A stretch of 64,000 nucleotides of DNA from Cyrtodaria siliqua (lineage: Eukaryota; Mollusca; Bivalvia; Adapedonta; Hiatellidae): NCBI GenBank assembly GCA_037043455.1, contig JAWPHD010011522.1:1-64000 (forward strand), read 5' to 3'. The position numbers were made by a program, and so were the translations under genes. The notes under the pieces were generated by a model. The model worked only from the letters and a program-made list of their open reading frames with translations, ran no database searches and was not told the origin of the DNA. Positions 21,614 through 32,379 of this stretch are shown in pieces (within the stretch, counting starts at the first letter, position 1; every line of letters begins with the position of its first letter).

Positions 21614-24600
21614 AAACAATCTCAAATGGTGTGATTTTAGTAGCACTACCAAAAGGCTTTCATAAAAAACTGCGCCAGCGTGTCTATGATATTGATCTGA
21701 CCGCCGGCAACACCCGAAACCCGACAAAAACGCCATTTCGAGTCTATTTCAGTGCAAACTTCAGTAACACAGCAGTAGAACTAAAACGTTGATAAAGAAT
21801 TTCAAATAGGTTGATTCTAGTAGCACTACCAAAGGTCTTTAATAAAACACTGCGCCAGCATGTCTATGATGTTGACCTGCCCGCCGGCAACATTCGTTAT
21901 CCGACAGAAAACGCACGTTCAAATGTACCGTTATTCGACTTCAGTACTACAGCAGTAGAACAAAAACTGCGATAAACAATCTCAAATGGTGTGATTTTAG
22001 TAGCAGTACCAAAAGGCTTTCATAAAAAACTGCGCCAGCGTGTCTGTGATGTTGATCTGCCCGCCGGCAACACTCGTCATCCGACGAGCAGACGTGTTTT
22101 TGACTACTTTCGAACTTTCAATCATACAGCAGTAGAACCAAAACTGTGATAAACGGTCTCAAATGGTGAGATTTTAGTAGCACTACCAAAAGGCTTTAAA
22201 AAAACACTGCGCCAGCGTGTCTATGATATTGATCTGACCGCCGGCAACACCCGAAACCCGACAAAAACGCCATTTCGTGTATATTTCAGTGCAAACTTTA
22301 GTAACACAGCAGTAGAACTAAAACGTTGATAAAGAATTTCAAATAGGTTGATTCTAGTAGCACTACCAAAGGTCTTTAAAAAAACACTGCGCCAGCATGT
22401 CTATGATGTTGACCTGCCCGCCGGCAACATTCGTTATCCGACAGAAAACGCACGTTCAAATGTACCGTTATTCGACTTCAGTACTACAGCAGTAGAACAA
22501 AAACTGCTATAAACAATCTCAAATGGTATGATTTTAGTAGCACTACCAAAAGGCTTTCATAAAAAACTGCGCCAGCGTGTCTATGATGTTGATCTGCCCG
22601 CCGGCAACACTCGTCATCCGACGACCAGACGTATTTTTGACTACTTTCGAACTTTCAATCATACAGCAGTAGAACCAAAACTGTGATAAACGGTCTCAAA
22701 TGGTGAGATTTTAGTAGCACTACCAAAAGGCATTAAAAAAACACTGCGCCAGCGTGTCTATGATATTGATCTGACCGCCGGCAACACCCGAAACACGACA
22801 AAAACGCCATTTCGAGTCTATTTCAGTGCAAACTTCAGTAACACAGCAGTAGAACTAAAACGTTGATAAAGAATTTCAAATAGGTTGATTCTAGTAGCAC
22901 TACCAAAGGTCTTTGAAGAAACACTGCGCCAGCATGTCTATGATGTTGACCTGCCCGCCGGCAACATTCGTTATCCGACAGAAAACGCACGATTAAATGT
23001 ACCGTTATTCGACTTCAGTACTACAGCAGTAGAACAAAAACTGCGATAAACAATCTCAAATGGTGTGATTTTAGTAGCACTACCAAAAGGCTTTCATAAA
23101 AAACTGCGCCAGCGTGTCTGTGATGTTGATCTGCCCGCCGGCAACACTCGTCATCCGACGACCAGACGTGTTTTTGACTACTTTCGAACTTTCAATCATA
23201 CAGCAGTAGAACCAAAACTGTGATAAACGGTCTCAAATGGTGAGATTTTAGTAGCACTACCAAAAGACTTTAAAAAAACACTGCGCCAGCGTGTCTATGA
23301 TATTGATCTGACCGCCGGCAACACCCGAAACCCGACAAAAACGCCATTTCGAGTCTATTTCAGTGCAAACTTCAGGAACACAGCAGTATAACTAAAACGT
23401 TGATAAAGAATTTCAAATAGGTTGATGCTAGTAGCACTACCAAAGGTCTTTAAAAAAACACTGCGCCAGCATGTCTATGATGTTGACCTGCCCGCCGGCA
23501 ACATTCGTTATCCGACAGAAAACGCACGTTCAAATGTACCGTTATTCGACTTCAGTACTACAGCAGTAGAACAAAAACTGCGATAAACAATCTCAAATGG
23601 TATGATTTTAGTAGCACTACCAAAAGGCTTTCATAAAAAACTGCGCCAGCGTGTCTATGATGTTGATCTGCCCGCCTGCAACACTCGTCATCCGACGATC
23701 AGACGTATTTTTGACTACTTTCGAACTTTCAATCATACAGCAGTAGAACCAAAACTGTGATAAACGGTCTCAAATGGTGAGATTTTAGTAGCACTACCAA
23801 AAGGCATTAAAAAAACACTGCGCCAGCGTGTCTATCATATTGATCTGACCGCCGGCAACACCCGAAACACGACAAAAACGCCATTTCGAGTCTATTTCAG
23901 TGCAAACTTCAGTAACACAGCAGTAGAACTAAAACGTTGATAAAGAATTTCAAATAGGTTGATTCTAGTAGCACTACCAAAGGTCTTTAAAGAAACACTG
24001 CGCCAGCATGTCTATGATGTTGACCTGCCCGCCGGCAACATTCGTTATCCGACAGAAAACGCACGTTCAAATGTACCGTTATTCGACTTCAGTACTACAG
24101 CAGTAGAACAAAAACTGCGATAAACAATCTCAAATGGTGTGATTTTAGTAGCACTACCAAAAGGCTTTCATAAAAAACTGCGCCAGCGTGTCTGTGATGT
24201 TGATCTGCCCGCCGGCAACACTCGTCATCCGACGACCAGACGTGTTTTTGACTACTTTCGAACTTTCAATCATACAGCAGTAGAACCAAAACTGTGATAA
24301 ACGGTCTCAAATGGTGAGATTTTAGTAGCACTACCAAAAGGCTTTAAAAAAACACTGCGCCAGCGTGTCTATGATATTGATCTGACCGCCGGCAACACCC
24401 GAAACCCGACAAAAACGCCATTTCGAGTCTATTTCAGTGCAAACTTCAGTAATACAGCAGTAGAACTAAAACGTTGATAAAGAATTTCAAATAGGTTGAT
24501 TCTAGTAGCACTACCAAAGGTCTTTAAAAAAACACTGCGCCAGCATGTCTATGATGTTGACCTGCCCGCCGGCAACATTCGTTATCCGACAGAAAACGCA

Positions 24601-26410
24601 CGTTCAAATGTACCGTTATTCGACTTCAGTACTACAGCAGTAGAACAAAAACTGCGATAAACAATCTCAAATGGTATGATTTTAGTAGCACTACCAAAAG
24701 GCTTTCATAAAAAACTGCGCCAGCGTGTCTATGATGTTGATCTGCCCGCCGGCAACACTCGTCATCCGACGACCAGACGTATTTTTGACTACTTTCGAAC
24801 TTTCAATCATACAGCAGTAGAACCAAAACTGTGATAAACGGTCTCAAATGGTGAGATTTTAGTAGCACTACCAAAAGGCATTAAAAAAACACTGCGCCAG
24901 CGTGTCTATGATATTGATCTGACCGCCGGCAACACCCGAAACCCGACAAAAACGCCATTTCGAGTCTATTTCAGTGCAAACTTCAGTAACACAGCAGTAG
25001 AACTAAAACGTTGATAAAGAATTTCAAATAGGTTGATTCTAGTAGCACTACCAAAGGTCTTTAAAGAAACACTGCGCCAGCATGTCTATGATGTTGACCT
25101 GCCCGCCGGCAACATTCGTTATCCGACAGAAAACGCACGTTCAAATGTACCGTTATTCGACTTCAGTACTACAGCAGTAGAACAAAAACTGCGATAAACA
25201 ATCTCAAATGGTATGATTTTAGTAGCACTACCAAAAGGCTTTCATAAAAAACTGCGCCAGCGTGTCTATGATGTTGATATGCCCGCCGGCAACACTCGTC
25301 ATCCGACGACCAGACGTATTTTTGACTACTTTCGAACTTTCAATCATACAGCAGTAGAACCAAAACTGTGATAAACGGTCTCAAATGGTGAGATTTTAGT
25401 AGCACTACCAAAAGGCTTTAAAAAACACTGCGCCAGCGTGTCTATGATATTGATCTGACCGCCGGCAACACCCGTAACCCGACAAAAACGCCATTTCGAG
25501 TCTATTTCAGTGCAAACTTCAGTAACACAGCAGTAGAACTAAAACGTTGATAAAGAATTTCAAATAGGTTGATTCTAGTAGCACTACTAAAGGTCTTTAA
25601 AAAAACACTGCGGCAGCATGCCCATGATGTTGACCTGCCCGCCGGCAACACTCGTTATCCGACAGAAAACGCACGTTCAAATGTACCGTTATTCGACTTC
25701 AGTACTACAGCAGTAGAACAAAAACTGCGATAAACAATCTCAAATGGTGTGATTTTAGTAGCACTACCAAAATGCTTTTATAAAAAACTGCGCCAGCTTG
25801 TCTATGATGTTGATCTGCCCGCCGGCAACACTCGTCATCCGACGACCAGACGTGTTTTTGACTACTTTCGAACTTTCAATCATATAGCAGTAGAACCAAA
25901 ACTGTGATAAACGGTCTCAAATGGTGAGATTTTAGTAGCACTACCAAAAGGCTTTAAAAAAACACTGCGCCAGCATGTCTATGATATTGATCTGCCCGCC
26001 GGCAACACTCGTTATCCGACAGAAAACGCACGTTCAAATGTACCGCTGTACAGACTTCAGTACTACAGCAGTATAACAAAAACTGCGATAAACAACCTCA
26101 AATAGTGTTATTTTAGTAGCACTACCAAAATGCTTTAAAAAAACTCTACGCCAACGTGTCTATGTGGTTGATCTGCCCGCCGGCAACACCCGAAACCCGA
26201 CGACCAGACGTGTTTTTGACTACTTTCGAACTTTCAATCATACAGCAGTAGAACCAAAATTGTGATGAACGTTCTGAAATGGTGTGATTTTAGTAGCACT
26301 ACCAAAAGGCTTTAAAAACGCTGCGCCAGCCTGTCTATGATGTTGATCTGCCCGCCGGCAACACTCGTTATCCGACGACCAGACGTGTTTTACTACTTTC
26401 GAACTTTCAA
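21614..26410 (+). repeat. 179-bp satellite in 537-bp higher-order units
   Basis: About 27 monomers of about 179 bp. Three monomer types (A, B, C) alternate and form a 537-bp unit. A landmark, CAAATGGT(G/A)TGATT, recurs at 21983, 22520, 23057, 23594, 24131, 24668, 25205 and 25741: six intervals of exactly 537 and one of 536. Variants at this landmark alternate between successive units up to 24668, which implies a further 1,074-bp period. Near-identity between units suggests recent amplification. Confidence 0.93.
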
Positions 26411-27470
26411 TCAAACAGCAGTAGCAGTAGCAGTAGCAAACATATGACGGTTGCGAAAGGGGTTGTCTGTTAAACATGATTGTGGGAAAGTAGAAAAAAC
26501 ATACTTCTGCGAAGAAAACCGATGATCATAATTATATCGTCGTTATTAAGATGATATTGACTCTACTGCTGGTACTGCTGGCAGTAGCTACTGCTACTGC
26601 TGCTACTGCTGGCAGTAGTTAGCAGTAGCAGTAGCAGTAGCAATAGCAGAAGCAAACATATGATGGTTGCGAAAGATGTGAAAGGGGTTGTCTGCTAATC
26701 ATGATGGTGGGAAAGTAGAAACAACATACTTGCGCAAAGAAATATCATATATAGATGATCATATATCGTCGTAATTAAGATGACTATTGACTCTACTGCT
26801 TCTACTGCTGGCAGTAGCTACTGCTGGCAGTAGTTAGCAGTAGCAGTAGCAATAGCTGTAGGAAACATATGATTGTTGCGAAATATGCGAAAGGGGTTGT
26901 CTGCTAAACATGATGGTGGGAAAGTAGAAACAACATAATGCGCAAAGAAAAAAACGCGATGAATATACCTACTGAGATGATGTTCTACTGCTAGCAGTAT
27001 CTACTGCTACTGCTGCTACTGCTGCTACTGCTGCTACTGCTGGCAGTAACTACTGCTACTGCTGCTACTGCTGGCAGTAGCTACTGCTACTGCTGCTACT
27101 GCTGGCAGTAGTTAGCAGTAGCAGTAGCAATAGCAGTAGGAAACATATGATTGTTGCGAAATATGCGAAAGGGGTTGTCTGCTAAATATGACGGTGAGAA
27201 AGTAGAAACAACATAATGCGCAAAGAAAAAAACGCGATGAATATACCTACTGAGATGGTGTTCTACTGCTAGCAGTATCTACTGCTACTGCTGCTACTGC
27301 TGGCAGTAACTACTGCTACTGCTGCTACTGCTGGCAGTAACTACTGCTACTTCTGCTACTGCTGGCAGTAACTACTGCTACTGCTGCTACTGCTGGCAGT
27401 AACAGCAGTAGCAGTAGCAGTAGCAGTAGCTACTGCTACTGCTGCTACTGCTACTGCCAACTTCACGTTC
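26411..27470. repeat. CAGTAG-rich subterminal repeats, right arm
   Basis: Inverted counterpart of 19801-20600, with the same GCGAAAGGGGTTGTCTG and CTGCTACTGCTGGCAGTA elements. It is longer than the left block because the CTGCTACTG segments are expanded. Confidence 0.88.
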
Positions 27471-27480
27471 ATAATACATT

Positions 27481-27645
27481 ACGGTGTATTATTTTCAAGA
27501 TGGCGGAAAATGCTTACGTCGGGAAGTATGTTTCCAGTAATTTCACCTGGATTGTTCATATCCATCGTTTATATTATATATAATCATACTTGAACTATCG
27601 GGGGAGGTCCAATGTCTTTAATTATTCCCGTCAATCTCACTGATC
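27481..27645. repeat. Module M2, remainder
   Basis: Continues the module cut at 19780: CGGTGTATTATTTTCAAG, then ATGGCGGA (a YY1-like site), then sequence matching the reverse of about 39415-39580 (CATATCCATCGTTTATATTA, AATTATTCCCGTCAATCTCA). Confidence 0.8.
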
Positions 27646-28210
27646 TCCGTTTTTAAAACCACAATCAGCTCTCACAACCAGTGGTTTCCTATTTTTAAAA
27701 AATGAATCGAGAGATTACCACTATTTTGGTGTCTGGGAGTCATTTAGAGGCATTCTTACTCCTAGAAGGTGCATAAATATTCGAATCTTTTAGTTCAACC
27801 TGCATGGCCGGTAGAAGCTACACACATCAGATAAAGGCAGGGCTTACCCTGAACAGCTGATAATACACTGAACTAAAATTATTAGTGTTTAATAATGCTA
27901 GCCTCTAAACTGCATAGGTGCTGATAAAGAATACCATAATCTGTGATATTTTGTAATTAGACTATATTAACGGCATATTGTAAAGAATTAAAATAGCATA
28001 ATAACACAAACTTATTCACACTATTGCAGATTGATCATAATGACCAGAACATTTGAAAATTAAGACAATTTGAAAGTTTAGCATTGTCTTTAATTCGTTC
28101 AAGGTTATCGCCTGTATTATGTGGTTCCATTTTTACAGATATAGTATTAAATAGTTTCCAAAGAATGTCTAATCATTATTACAATTACATCAGTATGAGT
28201 AATTAATTCA
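27646..28210. other. Unannotated stretch inside the mirror region
   Basis: No gene or repeat recognised. Confidence 0.3.
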
Positions 28211-28373
28211 AGGTTTACCACCACTAGTTACATGTAAACCTTAGAGATGTAGTCGAATGTAGTTCCTATAATAAAAAGTAATCCCTCCTCTTTTGATGGA
28301 AATGGGCATTATAAGTAGGGGAAAACTGCCAATTTCTATTCGATTTTATGGTTGTATATATAAGAAGCGTATT
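28211..28373. repeat. Dispersed 160-bp repeat, copy 1
   Basis: Matches 29530-29687 closely (GGTTTACCACCACTA, CGAATGTAGTTCCTATAATA, CCTCCTCTTTTGATGGA, TTGTATATATAAGAAG). Between and after the copies (28374-29529) I could support no gene. The open frames at 28293-28595 and on the reverse strand at 28577-28921 have no recognisable domain. Confidence 0.75.
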
Positions 28374-29529
28374 AATAGGTTTTACTGGATAACTGATGAA
28401 TATTTTCGAAACTTACACTTTGTGAGCAATGAAAATAGTCAATCAATGAAAACAGCTGTACCCTTGGCCCGTTTATTAAACAAACCAGAACTTTCTTACA
28501 TGTCGAGTGACCCCACCTTTTCTGTTGATTTTCCAAGAGGAAAACTAGTTTTCTATATGAACATTACACTGCTGCATTATCCATACTTGTGTTGAGTTGG
28601 CAGCAAATCATTACTATGTGACACTTTAACATTGGTGTCTATGGGGGAAATAATTAGTGGTATCACACCTGTAAGAGATACGTGCAGTAATTTGGACACG
28701 CTCAGATTCGTACATAGGGACATTTTTTCGATAACAATTGGTAAAATAAGCTCAGAAATAAGTTTTCCATAGTTTATTACATAGTTCTGAGCGGTTTTAG
28801 TCCAATTTTGTCTATAGAAGCCGTAATTTTGAGTTTCATTTTTTTCGTGTTTAAAATGACGTGTTTGTGAAGGGTTTGCAATTGAACTATGTCTTTTTGG
28901 TATCAACACGTGGGGTTGCATGTTTGCAACATGTTTTCATGAATTAAATCTACATGGCAACAGGTTTCGTAGGCATGAAACCACTAAATCTTTCCCTACC
29001 CCTCTAAAATAGAATAGTGTGAAAAATGAAGATTTGTGTAAACGGTAAAATATTATTCCTTATCATTCAAACTCGACTTGTTAGCGTTCAGCTAGTATCA
29101 ATTTAGATTTTAGCGGTATTTTTGGCATTTTTAAACTCGTATTCGCTACTACATTCAGGTAAGGTACCACCAATTTTGAAGAATTTGCTTAAACAATCAA
29201 TTTTGGCATGAAAATCGACATAAATTGGCATATTCATCGCCCTAATTGTACCTAAAATGCATATTTTATTTATGTCTATTGGATGTTCTAAACATTTAAT
29301 CTATTTAATATTATGTATTGACAAGAAATGCCATTTAGTATGACAATTCAGATAGTGTAAAAGTTCTGACTTTTGACGATTTCAGACTATTGTCCTTGGT
29401 ATTCACAGAACCATATCTCGGCAAATACACATTCGATTTGCCTGAAGTAGGTGTTTTTAAGCTTGTTATGAAAATGACAACATAAAGTTCTCATTTAAGA
29501 AAAATCTGAACATGTTTTCTTCTCTTAAA

Positions 29530-29888
29530 GGTTTACCACCACTAATTACATGTAAACATTCAACGTGTAATCGAATGTAGTTCCTATAATAAAAAGTATC
29601 CCTCCTCTTTTGATGGATATGGGCATTATAAGTAGGGGAAAACTGCCCATTTCTATTCGATTTTATGGTTGTATATATAAGAAGTAGTGTTATTTTTACT
29701 AGTCCTTTGGGACCAGCGAGCCCAATATAGGTGGTTTTGAAGTAGAATACCGCTTAAGCCGGTGCCAGGGGGCGTGAGAAGTGTTGCTTCTTTCATTACT
29801 TCTCATGAACAGACTCCATAAAACCGAGTCTGCAGCTTTATTCTCTTAATTGTGTTTGTTGCTCCCAAAGGATCACCTTTATCAGTAT
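29530..29888. repeat. Dispersed 160-bp repeat, copy 2, fused to a hairpin repeat
   Basis: 29530-29687 is the second copy of the 28211 repeat. At about 29686 it passes directly into a copy of the 13.2-kb hairpin repeat (ending 29888), where copy 1 diverges instead. Confidence 0.72.
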
Positions 29889-31074
29889 ATATTTCAAATA
29901 ATCTTGTTTACATTAATTTAAATAATACCTAGTTGTAACATTCCAGCCACCTGTTATGTTTATAAGTGATTAGTTAGATAACAATTTGTGATAGATAATT
30001 AGAGAACTAGATACAAGACTATAACCTTGCATTTCATCCACATCTCATAATCAAGAGGCAAATAAACAAAGACAATAAACAAAGGCAGTCCACTATCAGT
30101 GACAGTGGTGGGTTTCAGTAATGTATAAACTAGATTCACGACTGATAATTACTGTTGAACTTACCAGTAATTTATGTAAAGATATACAATTAAAGAAAAA
30201 CATATAAAGAGTATTATTTATTTCAATGTCATATTTTTTATTGTATATCAGTAAGGCATAGTCCCCTTCCCTCTCAGTCTCCCCCTTTAATAATGGAACA
30301 AACTCGGGTCAAGACCTGTTTAAATCTCCCTACAGAAAGTGAATGAGAAATAACGTTGAAAACAATTGGATACTTTATTTCGTTTTTTTGAATATAACAA
30401 TTGGAATTTTGACGAATTTTTAGTAAAATCAAAGTGCCACAGATCCATGTGGAGGAAATGATGCTAATGATCATTATAGTGATGATAATGACGATAGTGA
30501 TGATAATGCAAGACAAACTATAGCATTTGGTTGATACGAATGAAATAGTGATGATGATGATGATGATGATGAGGACAATAATGACAACAACAGACAAGCT
30601 GCCAACCAGAATGAAGATCAGAGATGTGGACACTGTTTTATTGCACCATATATTACCACCAAACGTCAAACTTGGCTTGGTGATGGTGCAAACCCGCACC
30701 CTAGAAATAGCAGTATCCGGAAATTGAAGTACAGGAAGTTTTGGAATATGGTGTCCAATGCTGGAGCCTGGTATCTCCAAGAATAATAACAAAAAAGCAA
30801 AGACTCCTAAATAGAGAGAGCGATCATGATGACAATGTTTGGACTCTTAGGGAGATTATGTCTTTATGTGTTCTGACAGAGTTCAGAAACCTGTATCCAA
30901 ATCCACCCGGTCAGCCATATATGGGACATAAGTGGAACTAGATAATATTTTCATGTTTTATGACACCTAACAATCGATTTTCATGACTAATTTACAGATC
31001 CTTAATTAACTATATATTCTTAGAAAAGTGTCTTATTATATTCTAAATAAAAAATTTTGTATTCACTATCAGGT
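29889..31074. other. Unannotated stretch upstream of the LINE
   Basis: Contains a GATGAT run at 30548-30572 and acidic or isoleucine-rich frames derived from it. No gene was recognised. Confidence 0.35.
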
Positions 31075-31149
31075 GTTCGGTCGCCACCTACATCCGGTCA
31101 CGTCGGACATGTTTTCTTGTGAGTGAGTGATTTTTCTGCAAAATTCAAA

Positions 31150-32101
31150 ATGGGAGTATCTGTGGACCAATGGAGGGCCAAAATAGGTTGTTTTTGTATG
31201 CCCGGAAAGTTTAAGGATTATTTGAAGACGTTAAAGGTGCGTAAAAATCAAATTAAGCTGACAATTCGTCTACTATACGGACTCGGTATACCGTTGGTAA
31301 TGGCGGGAATTGAGCCGAACCCAGGTCCATCTTCGTCGCAAAGTCATACTTCATCTAAATTACATGCTATAATTACTCGTGCCAATAGTAATGTTGATAA
31401 ACCATCTAACGTCAGAAATACACGAACACGCCAGTCTACGATATCGGTAACCGAAGAGGGAGACCTGGGACTTTCTAGTGGCCGACAATCAATGCCCGGC
31501 AATACACAAAGTGAGCTGACCCAATTAATATTGTCGATAAAACACGATCTCAACACGACTATAAACGCGAACATGTCAGTTATAAATACTAGCTTGAAGA
31601 GTTACGTGTGACGAATTGAAACAGGAAAATGTGAGACTTCAAGAAAAAAATGGTCAGTTAGAGACTCGTATTCGCACTTAGATAAACACGAGGCATACTC
31701 CAGGCGGAATAACCTATGCTTCGATGGTATTGAAGGCCCCAGTAACGAGAAATGGGAGGTAAGCGAGGAAACAGTGCGGAGATGTATTCAGGACACAATT
31801 GGGATTCACGATGGTGCGACAATGGACATAGAGCGTGCACATCGTATTAATAATGGTCGGAATAATGGCAATTGACAATAATTGTTAAATTCACAAAATT
31901 TAAGGATAAAGATTGAGTATTGAGAACCGCTAAAGACAATCTCCGCAGAGATTCGTCGATTAGGGTCAGTGAAGACTATACAGCACGTGTAAAACATCAC
32001 CGGTGGCAACTCGGTAAGAAGATGATGGAGGCTCGATCAGACGGACGTTACGCCTCTATAAGGTATGATAAACTTTACATTGACGACAAAATATACATAT
32101 G
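31150..32101 (+). pseudogene. LINE ORF1 (2A-like leader plus RNA-binding-like domain), frameshifted
   Basis: The likely start is the ATG at 31150 (MGVSVDQWRAKIGCF). An earlier in-frame ATG exists at 31123. Around 31275-31330 a hydrophobic stretch leads to MAGIEPNPGP, close to the 2A ribosome-skipping consensus D(V/I)ExNPGP but with Gly at the Asp position. The frame ends at 31611. Shifted frames continue with a long charged region (NNLCFDGIEG), RAHRIN, then VKFTKFKDK and a VSEDYTARVKHHRW segment near 31960-32010. These resemble the RRM and C-terminal domains of L1-type ORF1 proteins, which bind RNA. At least two frameshifts separate the parts. Confidence 0.72.
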
Positions 32102-32379
32102 ATGATGACACACAGGAATGCACGTGTATCGGCAGAAACACAGAGCATACACGCCGATCATTCCTAACCTACGGCGGAAAACAAACACGCCCACATCAAC
32201 CAATCGAGAGAGAGAGAAGCTGCCGATACGGTCAGTGGTGACGAGGAGAACTACAGGGGAGGAGGAGCTACTGGTGGACACGTGGATTGAGGAGATGGGC
32301 AAGGTCCGTCGATTAGGAATGCGAGTGATTCATAATGATGTAAACAAAAACATAAACATTAGCGATGTAAATAATAACA

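Larger units (their letters stand above)
19781..27480. mobile_element. 7.7-kb foldback element carrying satellite DNA
   Basis: The whole segment is a large, asymmetric inverted repeat. The left end reads ATGACATGAACGTGAAG and the right end, reversed, contains ATGAACGTGAAGTTGGCAG. Both pass into CAGTAG-rich sequence, then spaced 180-bp units, then a 179-bp satellite whose orientation flips at about 21613. It sits between two perfect copies of ACGGTGTA (19773-19780 and 27481-27488). With one more matching base the duplication could be 9 bp. The uninterrupted site is present in reverse near 39565-39580. No transposase is encoded. The structure resembles the foldback (FB) elements of Drosophila and TU elements of sea urchin. 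Superfamily assignment is open (8 bp would suit hAT, 9 bp MULE). Confidence 0.82.

Noticed and set aside
20553..26477. Cysteine-rich frames across the satellite (for example 20553-20903 and 26238-26477)
   Set aside because: They follow the 179-bp monomers and exist in both arms as mirror images. No evidence of coding.
28293..28921. Two opposing frames of 100 and 114 codons
   Set aside because: No recognisable domain. The plus frame starts inside a dispersed repeat.
30274..30792. Minus-strand frame of 172 codons with an Ile-rich stretch
   Set aside because: The apparent membrane segment comes from a GATGAT microsatellite on the opposite strand. No domain recognised.
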